In this document: positions 1-11,500 of the stretch, piece after piece
Layout: each line of letters begins with the position of its first letter
How positions within the stretch are numbered: position 1 is the first letter of the stretch
DNA from: Pyrocephalus nanus
Taxonomy: Eukaryota; Chordata; Aves; Passeriformes; Tyrannidae
DNA length: 64,000 nt
Direction: 5' to 3'
NCBI GenBank assembly: GCA_038380795.1
Contig: CM076267.1
Span: 36,952,232-37,016,231 of the forward strand
Position numbers and translations under genes: made by a program
Notes under the pieces: model-generated
The model's database searches: none
Told to the model about the DNA's origin: nothing
What the model saw: the letters and a program-made list of their open reading frames with translations, nothing else

Positions 1-2113
1 AGCAGCAGGGACCACCCCTGAGAAACACCTTCATCCCCTGACCCACCTGAGGATCCACGGTAGGTTCTGGGTGATCGTGGTCAGTAGGCACCTTGCTCCA
101 TCACCTCTCTTCTGAGGCAGGGACCTTGCAGGACCATCTTAACTTCTTGTAGTTCTACTGTTTTCATCGACCCCCTTGTACATACACAAAGCTTAAACCC
201 CCTCGCCCCCCATGGTGGTTGAACTTGGCATCCCTGTCACCTGACACAGCTTTTACACCCAGTCTGCCAAAGCCAGCTGATCCTCTCTGGTTCACAGAGC
301 TACTGCAACACTTCTTCCTCCATTTGTGCTTGGAGGAAACCCTCGGGGAAGAAATCCTTCATTAGATTTCACAATCAACTCACAAAAGTTCATCCTCGAG
401 CATCATTTGCCCCCCTCTTCGACCTGCTTCCAGCTAAACCAGCCACCCATTTCCAAGTGAATCTCATCCCTTGCAGTCTCTTCCTGGGTATATAATTATT
501 TTGTCATGTTTGTTGCAACACGCAGCTTGCTGTTCCAAGCCATAACTTGCTGTACTGGGTTTGGCTGGGATGGATTTAGAGAATGCTGGTAACACAATGA
601 TGTTCCAGCTCCTGCAGCCAGGCTGGTGATGAGTGACTGCTTTTGCATCGCTGTTTTTCTTTTTTTTTTACTCTTCACTTGTTAAACTGTTGTTGTCTCA
701 CCCTGAAATTGCAGTTTTTTCCCTTTCTTTTAGCCCTTTCCGCGCTCTCATCCCGGCAGGAGAGGGCTTTGCTGCCGCCTGGAGCCAACCTGCCGCAGCC
801 GCACTCACGGCCATCCATCCCCCGCTTCCAGCGGGAAAAGCCATCACGGACACTCTTGGCACTCCTGGCATTCGAGGAATTGGGCGTCAATCCGAGAGGG
901 CTGAAAGCCTGTAGAAAATAACAGAAGGGGTGAAGGCTGTTGTCCCCGGATTTGTGGATTTTGTAGTTGAAGTTTACACCTGGCTTACCCTTTTAAGGGC
1001 TTGAAGTGAGATTTGGAGTTTGTGGGTTGGGATTTTTTTTTTTTTTTTTTTGCTTTTAGGGGGAGATTCTCAAAGTGCACAAACACCCCAAACACTTCAC
1101 AGCTCCAGCTCTACACTGATACCAGTCACAAATAATAATAAAAACCCCACATTTCTAATATCCAAATAAATGTTGTCTATTTGCTCACTATTTTGAGAGC
1201 AGAACAGGAAAGAAAGGTGAAGTTTGTGAATAAACTGTTCATTACAAATTACAAATTATGAAGTGGCCCTTGCTTTTGGCAAGGGGGCACCCTCCAGCCC
1301 AAAGGGGACATACTGTAGAAACTCAGGAACGTTTCACCGGGAGCAGTTCTGCTGCAGTCAGTCCAACCATGAGCTTACAACCTCACCCTGCTGCACTTTT
1401 GTTCCTGCTGAAACTATCCTGAATTTATGAATCCAAGATTTCACAGAAAGCAAAAAGAAAAAAAAAATATTGCAATCAAGGTATAATTACAGCCCATGAT
1501 TAATTTCTAAATTACATTAATCTCTTTTCAAAAAACCTGCATACAAGCCACCAGCCTAGGCAAGCAGAACACTTGCAGCCTTCCCTTACTCATATCTCCT
1601 TCTTTGAGCTGATACTTTTAATTGTATGTGACTTTAGAATCTCCCAGACCAAACCCACACTGCAGATAAAACAAAAAATGTTTTCCAGCTATTCACCACG
1701 AAAAGCAAATCTACATTTTTTAAACAAAATAAAAACCTCTTTAAAAAAAAAAAAAAGAGGGGGGGGGCTTTTATATAATCTCATTGGCATTCCTTATCAC
1801 AAGAAAGATTTCCCAATAGCAGAAAACTCACTGTAAATTAACAGGAGATCATCAGATTTACATATTTCTTAGATGACAGCTTTACAATGTTGTTGTTGGA
1901 ATTACATTAACATCCTACACACTGAAAGAACAATAGGAATGGCATAAAGCAAGAGCTACTGCCAACTTACACTGGCAAGGCAGGAAAAGAATGACACCAA
2001 GTTGCCTTGAGACAGTATCATATCAGTGTCTTAAATCAAATTAATAATGGAAAAGCAGGAGACAGCCAGGGGCAACAACATGCAAGCCACCTCCTCCGTG
2101 AGGAACTACAGAC
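1..2113. other. Left flank, no supportable gene
   Basis: No convincing coding exon is visible in this AT-richer stretch. It holds a T tract near 1030-1052 and an A tract followed by a G tract near 1742-1768. Positions 2-58 read open and resemble the end of a C2H2 zinc-finger helix (a THLRIH-like string) just before a GTAGGT donor-like site, but one short fragment at the window edge is not enough to call. Homology to the repeated units of the array begins abruptly at about 2114. Confidence 0.5.
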
Positions 2114-2720
2114 TGGCTCACTGAAGAACTTTGTGCAAGGCTTTTAGGCAGGTGGCATTGACTGATGTGCCCCTGTCAGTGCAAGGGATGACCTTGCACA
2201 GGACTTGAACCACAAAACCACCCTCAGTCCCTCCTGAATTTATTCCCTCCCCAGGGTGGAACGTTCACCACAGGAATGGAATGGATTAATGGGTGAGGCT
2301 AGGTCCAAAAATTACACAGTTCCAGGGAAAAAATGTAAGCTGTAAAGTGGAACGGAGGGCTTTTAATGATCCATTTACATTTAGAGGAGCAGTTAGTTGT
2401 GTTGGGGACAGAAACACTGGGAACACTGCTTTGGTTGTAAGATCCAATAGCACTGAGCAAGGGAACCTTACCGTGAGGGAAGCTGGACAAGATACACCTT
2501 ACCCAGAACAATAAGGTGTCAAGGCCCAGAATGTCTGTTCACACAACCAGCTCTAACCACACCCCATATAAAATGAATGCCTATTGGAGCTTAGAAAAAC
2601 CTTGCAGGAATCTTTCCATTTTTATTTGAAATATCTGAAGCCTCTCTGACCACTCCTTCTCCTAATGCACCTGCACATTGTGCCACCAGATATCACAACT
2701 TATCTTTTGCAGGTCCTTGT

Positions 2721-4278
2721 GTGGTAAGGCAATCAAATGAACAAAAAGCACTCCCGGATCCCACCTGTTCTCTGAAGAAGGTCCAGGTCCAGATGCAAGG
2801 GGGTATTTCACAAGCAAACCCAGAATGCTCACCTCTTGCCTTACAAAGTCTCACAGGATGGGCATTGTGGTTGAGCTGCCTGTACATCGATGGAGAATGC
2901 AGAGGGATTTCATGGGCTGGTTTGGGTCAGTCCTTGGAGTTTGAATTCCATCGACCAAGAGGTAGTGGCAAACAAAGTCAGTGCAGTGACCTCGGATCTG
3001 GGGAAACTGGAGCTCCCACTGGGGTGATCACTGATCACTCCAGCTGAACCCCAGATGCCAAGGGCAGCTCTTGTTCCTCTGGGAGCCAATCACACCACAG
3101 GGGATTTCCAGTCACTAACACCTTTTCCAGAGGGTTTACAAGGAAATGTGTCCCTGGCCCTTCAATGCATACAGTCTCAATTATGGTTACAGACAGTGGC
3201 CTCTGACATGATTAGGGCAGGAACTCTAGGGGATTTACCACAAGAGATTAGGGGAATAATTGCTAAAAGCGATACCACCACCCCTTTTGAAATCAAATAT
3301 CAGGCATGGTGGCAGTTGGTCAATTTTACCGATAAGGAAAAAAAGGGACAGAGAGAGACTTATGTCCTGGCTATCAGGGAAGCCAATGCTTGGGACATTT
3401 TTCCAGTGATCTTGGCGCTGGGAGCAATCCATCGAGACGTTGTGGTAAGGCCAGTAGGGCTTAATGCATGGGCTAAATATAATGATGGCACAGAGAAATG
3501 GCAAACCATTGGTACTGAGGCTTGTACCCCAGAAGGACAATTAGGGTGTATCTGTGAAAATGCAGTAACAGAAAAGGAGGATCGGTGCCTCGATGCTGAA
3601 GACAGTACATGCACACTTGAGATGCTTCCCACAGGCCATGCACAATCCCAAGTGTATTGTGTGGGAAAGGGGGGGGGGGTGTATTTGGACACACTGTGCA
3701 AATGTAAGCATTGATGATTGTACTGAAGAAACCAACGGCATTAACTTCTGTGCTGGGAATTTTACTGAGGTCCAGGGCTGTGATTTTCATTATTCCACTC
3801 CAACTCCCCCATCTCAGCTGATTTCTGGTGAATTTGTGTTCTGTAATGAGGTGTCTAAACTGCAAATTGGAATGGACACTCAAATTTTAAACAAGATGTT
3901 GCACCATCCAAATAGAGAAGAAATGATAAAGTCCAAGGAACCTCACAGCGAGCCCTATGGCAAGTACAACGTGGCACCATAGAAATTTAAGAAATCGTAC
4001 CCCCAGTTGACAAGGCTGGAGAACATCACTGGTGGGAGGTTTCCCAAGGATGCACTTCCCCAACAGCAACACAAGCCTTCCACTTTCTAATACATCCAGT
4101 GCTAATCCTGATCCCCGCAGTCCTGTTACTGACAATCCTAAACCTGTGGATGTGGTGGAAAATTAGAACTGTTGCCCACCACGTGCATGTTTTATGGACT
4201 GTAAACAAAAGATTGCAAACAAATAGGTACAGAAAAGGGGGGATTGAAATAGAGCCAGGATGGTTTAGGCATTGTTAA
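2721..4278 (+). pseudogene. Endogenous retroviral env-like pseudogene, copy 1
   Basis: Open segments lie at 2721-3047, 3055-3714 (frame 1), 3593-3982 (frame 2) and 3991-4278 (frame 1 again). They encode several N-X-S/T sites, many cysteines, a Gln/Leu-rich helical stretch (about 3154-3200) and, near the C-terminus, a ~25-residue hydrophobic segment (about 4080-4160). That segment is followed by a short basic tail and then the polypurine tract. This order fits a retroviral envelope surface/transmembrane protein. The reading frame is broken by a run of 11 G at 3669-3679, by a stop at 3980-3982 in frame 2, and by a TAA at 3988-3990 in frame 1, so no full-length protein can be made. ERV lineage is unresolved. 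Confidence 0.65.
4231..4243 (+). other. Retroviral polypurine tract
   Basis: AGAAAAGGGGGGA lies immediately after the env tail and just before a TG dinucleotide. This is the expected plus-strand primer site at the edge of a 3' LTR. The same tract is present in the other three env copies, near 25195, 37868 and 50368. Confidence 0.6.
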
Positions 4279-4328
4279 CAGAAATGTGGCTTAATGAATA
4301 TAAGGTGACTGAGATGTTGCTTTGACAG

Positions 4329-4461
4329 AGGTGCACTTTGTAGGGTGTGCACCCTGTGCTCTCCCCACCAGTGCTTAATAAAGGTATTTTGGTTTACAGT
4401 CCATCTGTGAGTTGATTCCTTTGAATCAGTCCCCTTGGGAGCTGGGGTGGGATGTGTGTGG
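4329..4461 (+). repeat. ~130-bp LTR-derived direct repeat, 3' copy, unit 1
   Basis: Begins AGGTGCACTTTG and carries AATAAA near 4377, followed by a GT-rich stretch. It recurs downstream of every env segment and, in a variant form, upstream of env copies 2-4. The poly(A) signal and its position at the edges of the retroviral segment fit an R-U5 part of an LTR. True LTR ends could not be fixed. Confidence 0.55.
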
Positions 4462-5083
4462 GGGTCTTGGGACTCCTGTGTCCCCTGTGGGGTCGGGGGG
4501 ATGTGTGGGGAGATGTGTAGAAGGTGAGCAGCCTGGGTGAAATTGGATCCAGTTTGAAGCAGCCTCTGAGTTTTTGCACAGCTTTGGTGGTGGAGGGCAG
4601 AAAGAATATCTATGACTTTTCTTTCCCTATTACTGGTTCTGGTTGTCATCCAGGGCAGAAGAGGGGAGAGCTGTACTTTACTGGCCACTGAGCTATTTGG
4701 AGCAGAGGGAGGATTAGTGCTTTTTGCAATATCCTGATTTGCTTGGGTTGCTTTTGCAACTCTGAGTGAACTTCCATTCCTTCAGAGCCTTTACACCTTA
4801 ATGGAATTATTAGGTTATTAGCCCTTCACAGAAAAGTGAATGCCAACAATGCCAAATTCCTATTTCTTTTCACTCAGTTTAGTGTTTATTTTTTGCAGTT
4901 GACTCTCCGTGGACCCAGTTGAGACAAAGGAGTTGCTGGTTTGGGATCAGAAGCAAACTTCCAAATATTTTACGTTCTCAGGTCATGCCAATTAATCTGG
5001 GAAGTTTGCAACCTGCTTTTAAACTACTGGTAGTGAGCAATGAAAAGTAATGTGCATTGCTGATTTCTTGAATTCATAACTAT
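4462..5083. other. Spacer between ERV repeat and MROH promoter, unit 1
   Basis: This ~620-bp sequence is shared by all five units (equivalents start near 13733, 25426, 38099 and 50599). It has a G/T-rich start, an AT-rich middle and no MROH exon. A short frame beginning with a signal-peptide-like hydrophobic stretch (about 4610-4810) is interrupted here by a TGA; the copy before gene 2 is open. Confidence 0.5.
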
Positions 5084-5123
5084 TAAATGGCAGAGGAGGG
5101 GAGGCCCCAGGGCAGGTGGCAGG

Positions 5124-5203
5124 GTGTCACAGGGCCCTTTGTGACACGGTGGGCATCGCCGATGGGATGGAACAGGGCCCTTTGTGACACGGGATGATAT
5201 AAG
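5124..5203 (+). promoter_or_regulatory. Predicted core promoter of MROH gene 1
   Basis: A near-palindrome at 5124-5147 (GTGTCACA, a GGGCCC core, TGTGACAC) is followed by a second, half copy at 5171-5190 and a TATA-like box TATAAG at 5198-5203. Transcription would be expected to start about 30 bp downstream, leaving a ~290-bp leader before the ATG at 5516. The block is conserved at the same distance from the ATG in all five units. Promoter function is inferred from position and conservation. Confidence 0.55.
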
Positions 5204-5347
5204 TACTGGTGTTGATGTGGCAACGCCTCAGTGCTCCTCGGAGCGTGCGACGGGACAGACGGGACAGAGCGGTGCTGTGCGGAGCCCCCGCGTAGCCAAC
5301 TCTTTCCTTGCTGACCGGAGCGTTTTGGAGGTTTTTCGGTAGAGCGA

Positions 5348-5521
5348 GTGTCCTCGAGGCCAGACCGTGGGATTTGGTGACCCCGAGCTCTTGTGAGGTG
5401 TCCCCATTCCCTGCGGCAGGTGCCCTCGAGGCCGTGCTCTGGGGCTTCGTGCCCCGGAGCTTTTTGCTGGCGTCTCCATTCCCTGCAGCAGGTGCCCTCG
5501 AGGCCCGACTGTAGGATGGCC
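5348..5521 (+). repeat. 72-bp tandem repeats in the 5' leader of MROH gene 1
   Basis: Two full 72-bp units (5348-5419, 5420-5491) and a partial third (from 5492) each begin GTGxCCTCGAGGCC. The first two end in CCCTGCxGCAG. The start codon lies in the third. Equivalent leaders start 168 bp before each ATG (14624, 26312, 38986, 51486). A diverged ~65-bp version precedes each internal cassette exon, for example 6595-6659 and 7436-7500. Confidence 0.75.
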
Positions 5522-8500
5522 GAGAGACGCTTCAGCCTGGCCAGGCTGCTCAGGAGGAAACCAAAGAAGGAAGGCCCTGGGCCTGCCCCAGCAGAGCAGC
5601 CTGAAGAGGTGGAGCAGCCCCAGCCCCTGCAGGAAGGTGAGTGGCAGAGCTGGGCCACAGGGCTGGTGGCTGCAGCCAGATGGGCCTCTTCCCATGCCAT
5701 TCCATCTGCTGTGGACATGGCCAGGGATAGGGAAGGGGGAAGAGGGCCCGTGGCTGATCCCCCGGCAGCTCCATGCACTGGGCATCCCGGGGCTGGCCCT
5801 GCCTGTGGAGCGCAGGGCTGGGCTGTGTTCTCCGGGCTGTCCCGCAGCCCCTCAGCTCTGACCGCGCTCGCTCTTTGCCAGATCCAGGCCAGGACCGGAC
5901 ACAACAGCAGGGCCGTGCCCGTGGCCGCTTCCGCAGGGCAGCACAGGTACCTGCAGTGTGTCACAGGGCCCTTTGTGACACAGTGGGTGTCCCCAATGGG
6001 ATGGACTGGGGCAGGGTGTCACAGGGCTCTTTGTGACATGTGATGCCATCGCCTCCTGGGCTGGGCCTGCTGTCCCTGCTCAGCCTGGCACTGCTGTCGG
6101 AGCTCTCCATGACACATCCCTCTCTACCCTGCCCTTTGTTCTCCTGCAGGCCTTTCTGACATCCTGGAGGCGTAGAGGGGCCAGGATCACACCAGCTGTG
6201 GTCGTGGCACAGCCGGACCCCACACCGAGTGAGCTCAGGCCAGTGCCTGAGTTCATCACGGAGACTGAGGGTGCAACGGCTGAGGACGTGGCAGACACTG
6301 ACAGAACAGCCGTTCAGTGCCTGCCTGATGCTGCCAGTGTGGATGTTCCTGAGAGGAGAGTCATCTCTATTGAAGTAAGCAGCCTGTGGGCAGGCACTGC
6401 GTGGGCCCTCAAGCTGGGTCTGTTGGGCCCCCTCAGCCTTTGAGGCCAGCACAGTGTGGTGGGAAGGGAAACACTTCATGAGGGACAGTGGGCAAGTTGC
6501 ACCCTCTGGCAGCTCTCCAACTGGCCCATGCCCTCTCCATGTGAGACTGCCGGACTTGATGTCCCAGAGCATTCCCAAGGCTCCTCTGTTTCAGGTGCCT
6601 TCGAGGCACATCTGCAGGACTTGGTGACCCAGAGCTTTTTGATGCCATGTCTCCTGCAGGTGATGCCCTACAGAGAAGGGAGATCTCCCAGGGTGCCCAA
6701 ATTGGCCTTGGTGAAGAAGGGGGAGGAAGAAAGCCCTGGGGCTGCCCCAGCAGAGCAGCCTGAAGAGGTGGAGCAGCCCCTGCCCCTGCAGGAAGGTGAG
6801 TGGCAGAGCTGGGCCACAGGGCTGGTGGCTGCAGCCAGATGGGCCTCTTCCCATCCCCTCCTATCTTCATCGTCCCGTGTCAATATGTCCAAGGAAACGG
6901 GAGGGGGTCAAAGGGCCCGTGGCTGATCTCCTGGCAGCTCCATGCACAATCAGAGCTCTCCATGGCACATTCCTCTTTTCTCTGCCCTTAGTTCCCCAGG
7001 AGAGGGTGAAGAAATCCCTTCCTGCTAAACACACAAAGGCCAAGACCTCAGCAACCAAGATCCTGGCACAGCCTGACCCAACACCAAGTGACTTCAAGGC
7101 CAAGGCTGACGGTGCCATGACTGAGAGCATCACAGACACTGACAGAACAGCCGTTCAGTGCCTGCCTGATGCTCCTAGTGTGGATGTTCCTGAGAGGAGA
7201 GTCATCTCTATTGAAGTGAGCAGCCTGTGGGCAGGCACTGTGTGAGCCCTCAAGCTGGGTCTGTTGGGCCCCCTCAGCCTTTGAGGCCAGCACAGTGTGG
7301 TGGGAAGGGAAACACTTCATGAGGGACAGTGGGCAAGTTGCACCCTCTGGCAGCTCTCCAACTGGCCCATGCCCTCTCCATGTGAGACTGCCGGACTTGA
7401 TGTCCCAGAGCATTCCCAAGTCTCCTCTGCTTCAGGTGCCTTCGAGGCACATCTGCAGGACTTTGTGACCCAGAGCTTTTTGATGCCATGTCTCCTGCAG
7501 GTGATGCCCCACAGAGACACAGATGGGAGATCTCCCAGGGTGCCCGACTTGGCCTTGGTGAAGAAGGGGCAGGAAGAAATCCCTGGGCCTGCCCCAGCAG
7601 AGCAGCCTGAAGAGGTGGAGCAGTCCCAGCCCCTGCAGGAAGGTGAGTGGCAGAGCTGGGCCACAGGGCTGGTGGCTGCAGCCAGATGGGCCTCTTCCTA
7701 TGCCATTCCATCTGCTGTGGACATGGCCAGGGATAGGGAAGGGGGAAGAGGGCCCGTGGCTGATCCCCCGGCAGCTCCATGCACTGGGCATCCCAGGGCT
7801 GGCCCTGCCTGTGGAGCGCAGGGCTGGGCTGTGTTCTCCGGGCTGTCCCGCAGCCCCTCAGCTCTGACCGCGCTCGCTCTTTGCCAGATCCAGGCCGGGA
7901 CCGGACAGAAGAGCAGGACCGTGCCCGTGGCCAGTCCCGCAGAGATGATCAGGTACCTGCAGCCATCCCCCCAGTGGGCTGGGCCTGCTGTCCCTGCTCA
8001 GCCTGGCACCGCTGTCAGAGATCCCCATGACACATCTCTCTCTTCCCTGCCCTTTGTTCTCCAGCAGAGGGTGAGGAAATCCGTTCCTGCTGGGCGTAGA
8101 AAGGCCAAGACCTCATCACCCAAGGTCACGACACAGCCTGATCCCAGTGTGACCGAGGTGAAGGCCAAGGCTGAAGCCCCATGGATTAAGGCCATCACAG
8201 ACACTGACACCACATGCATTCAGTGCCTCGTGGAAGCTCTGGGTCTGCTCGCTCTTGAGGAGGGAGTTGTCTCTGTGGAAGTAAGCAGCCTGTGGGTAGG
8301 GACTGTGTGGGCCCTCAAGCTGGGTCTGCTGTGCCTCCTCAGCCTTTGAGGCCAGCACAGTGTGGTGGGAAGGGGAACATTTCTCAAGGAAAATTGGGCA
8401 AGTTGCTCCGTCTGGCAGCTCTCCAAATGCCCCATGCCCACTCCAGGCCAGACTGTGGGAATTGATGACCCTGAGCATTCCCAAGGCTCCTCTGTTTCAG

Positions 8501-11500
8501 GTGCCTTCAAGGCACATCTGCAGGATTTGGTGACCCAGAGCTTTTTGATGCCATGTCTCCTGCAGGTAACCAGGATGCCCCACAGAGACACGGAATGGAG
8601 ACCTCCCAGGGTGTGGAAATCCATTCCTGTTGGGCGTAGGAAGGCTGACACCCCAGGGACTGAGGGCACCAAACACACTGGCACCACAGCTGTTCAGTGC
8701 CTGCTCGATGATCCCAGCCTGGACTTTTCCAGCGATGGAGTTGTCCCTTCTCAAGTAAGTAGCCTGTGGGTAGGGATTGTGTGGGTCCTCAAACTGGTTC
8801 TGTTGGGCCCCCTCAGCCTTTGAGGCCAGCACAGTGTGGTGGGAAGGGAAGCACTTCCCGGGGGAAGCTGGGGAATTGCTCCCTCTGGCAGCTCTCCATC
8901 TCTCCCGTGTCCTCTCCAGGTGCCAGCTGCAGTGAGGCACATCCACCGTAGGCTGACCTCCAGGGTGTCTGATGGGCATGTGCTGGATAACACCCTTCTA
9001 GCACTGACCAAGGCACAGCCCGAGGATGTGGTGATCTCCCTGCTGCGCTGTGCCCCCTCATGTGACAGGTACGGCCCCACCTGCCTGCAGGGCTCAGGGC
9101 TCACCAGCCGTCAGAGCCCATCAGCCCCCTGCCCCTGGGAGCACCGTGGCTCTGGCACCCGGCCCTGCAGCTGCCCAGGTCATGGTGCTGTGGTCGAGCC
9201 CCCCCTGATGCAGAGCTGTGACTCCCCAGAGCTGCTGCCAGCATGTGGAGGACCATCGCCTCGTCGGCAACGGCGCTGGAGAAGGTGCTGCCCCCGCTGC
9301 TGTGTGTGATGGAGGACTGGCCGTGGCACAGCCCATCCACCTGCCATGGGGACAACACACATGTCTTTGCCCTGGCTGTGAGTTTCTGCAACCTTCCCAT
9401 CCTCCCCCAGCATGGCATCTCCCTGCCCATCTCCCTGCAGCCACTGGGCTGGAAATGGGATTTAGGAGCAGGTCCAGGGCACCAGGCCAGGCTCTCTCCC
9501 TCAGTGTCCCCTGGCTTCTCCCTCCCACGCTCGGGCCCTGCCACATGGATGTCTTGGCACTGAGCTCTGTGTCCGGGTGGTTTGTCCTTTGCAGGCAACT
9601 CTGGCACTGTGGATGATTGTCCAGAAGCCCCAGTGCCCAGGGACACTGATGGACTATTCCCCCCGTCTCCTCGTGGCTCTGCTCTTCCAAGTTTTCGTCA
9701 GCACAGAGCAGATGTCAGAGGAGGTTGACACCTTCTGGAGGGGATGCCAGGAGCAACACGACCTTCCCACCAACCCCAACAGGTGCTCCATCCCAGTCCT
9801 CCTGTGCCTTCCATGCCCTTGGGGCTGGGTCAGGGCTCCCAGCATGACCTGGCCTTTGCTCTGCACACAGGTTTGCCGTGCTGACCTTGAAGGCCCTGCT
9901 CTGCTGTCTCCACTGTGAGGAAGTGGTGAATTCAGTGGAAGACAAGCGTGGCTGGGCGAAGCTCCTCGACGCTCGCAGCCGCCGCAGCGCAGTGGCTCTG
10001 CTGGCCAGGTGAGACCCCCTTGTCCCCGCTGCCCCTGTCATTTCTGCCTGTGCACGGGGCACCCCCACAGTGCCCGTGGTCATGGGCCAGAGGGCCTTGT
10101 CAGCCAGGGATGGCTGAGCAGAGTGGAAAAGGCTGGGAGAGGCGGGGGCACAGCAGGAGCCGCCTGCCAGAGTGCCCTCGTCCCCTCCTGAGCTGGTGGG
10201 GAAAGACCAGGCCTCTGTGAGTCCATCCCAGCAGAGGTTTTCCCCAGCCGGCTCAGGTCGATGGTGCCTTTTTCCCCCTGCCAGGGAGATGCGCCGTGTC
10301 TCCAGCCCCTTGCCTTCCCGCATCACACTCCACCTGCTGGAGCTGCTGAGCAGGGACGAGCCGTGCTGGGACCTCCCTGCCATGGCATTCCTGGTGGAGG
10401 TGAGCCTGATGGCAGCGCTGCCTCGCCCAGCTGCCTCCACCTCTCTGCCCACCCTCTTGGAGGGCCCAGCCCTGTGAGGGTCTGGGCTCCTGCTGGTTGG
10501 GCACCCCATCACTGCTCGGTGCCTTTCAGGTCCTGGACTGCCTGGACACAGGAGAATGCGGTGACAGGGTGCTGGAGATCCTTTCCAGGAACCTGGGGAG
10601 CACAAACAAGAAGTGGCGTCAACTGGCACTCCGAGTCCTCACGGCACTCATCCAGGATCCCCTGATGGTGAGCAGGGGGCAGGGGCTGAAGCCGTGCAGG
10701 CAGCGTGGGGCTGGGCAACGCAGTCCCTTGGGCTGGGCTGGGCTTTGGGAGCTGTGGCAGCTGCTGCCAGCTCTGCTGCCTCCCTGTTCAGCTGCCCCAG
10801 TCCCTCGGGACAGGCCTTTGGCCTCCGGGCCCAAAGCACCTGGGGCTGCCCCGCCCGAGCGGGGTTGGCTCTGCAGCCGTTCATGGCTTCACAGCACAGC
10901 CTTGTGTTCCTCCCAGGACAAGAACATCTGGAGCCTGAACAAAAGCCTCGTGCAGCTACTGGGGGATGAAGACAGAGACGTGGTTTGGATGACCCTCTCT
11001 GTGCTGAACAACATGCTCTGGAGCAGTGCCTGGACACAGCTCCACAAGAGGGTCCACAGCAAAGACCCCCTGATATCCATCCCCATGGGCATGAGGTTGG
11101 CTAAGGCGCTCCGGCCACTGTTTGACCACGTAAGGCTCTGTTCCCCCTCCCCGGGCTCTGGGCACTGCTGGGCAACTTTGTGCCCTGTGGATTTTCAGGC
11201 CTGTGCCCAGTGGGGCCTGGAGAAGCTGGTGCTGAGGTCTTTTCCTCTTGCTTTCCACCAGGACGACCGCAGTGTGCGGGAGGCCTCCATGACCATCTTC
11301 ATTCGTGTGGTGGGACTGATAGGGAGAGCAGGAAGGAGGGCCCTGAAGCCACACATGTGCCTGAGCCTGCTCCCACTCTACTTCCACCGGCATGATGAGA
11401 ACGTGGCCGTGAGAAAGGTGAGGACTCGTGGGCTCTGGTGTCCCTGTGGGAGGGGGCTGGGCTGCCTCCTGCCCTGGCACCTCCTGGGCTCCACCTGCTC

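Larger units (their letters stand above)
2114..4328 (+). mobile_element. Defective endogenous retrovirus fragment (env to 3' LTR), unit 1
   Basis: This is the 3' part of an old provirus: an env-like region, a polypurine tract at 4231-4243, and the start of a 3' LTR (a TG at 4245-4246 directly after the tract). No gag, protease or pol could be recognised. The left edge is abrupt at about 2114, where copies 2-4 instead continue into a ~130-bp repeat, so this first copy has lost its 5' repeat. The same segment recurs at 23081, 35754 and 48306. The retroviral class was not determined. Confidence 0.7.

Noticed and set aside
1..60. Possible zinc-finger exon end at the left edge
   Set aside because: Fewer than 20 codons, with a THLRIH-like string and a GTAGGT donor but no visible Cys pair. 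Too little to call.
693..914. Open frames at about 630-920 in the left flank
   Set aside because: Overlapping frames on both strands of a GC-rich patch, with no recognisable domain and no supporting splice sites.
3669..3679. 11-G run as a programmed retroviral frameshift site
   Set aside because: Programmed shifts are typical of gag-pol, not env. Further stops lie downstream and gag-pol is missing. Decay is the simpler reading.
5348..5521. Short tandem repeats as a CRISPR-like array
   Set aside because: Only two to three head-to-tail repeats without spacers, in a vertebrate gene leader.
7297..8349. 350-codon plus-strand frame reading through introns of gene 1
   Set aside because: It joins exons 6-8 with the intervening introns by chance. 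The GT-AG structure and phases give a consistent spliced frame that continues into the HEAT exons.
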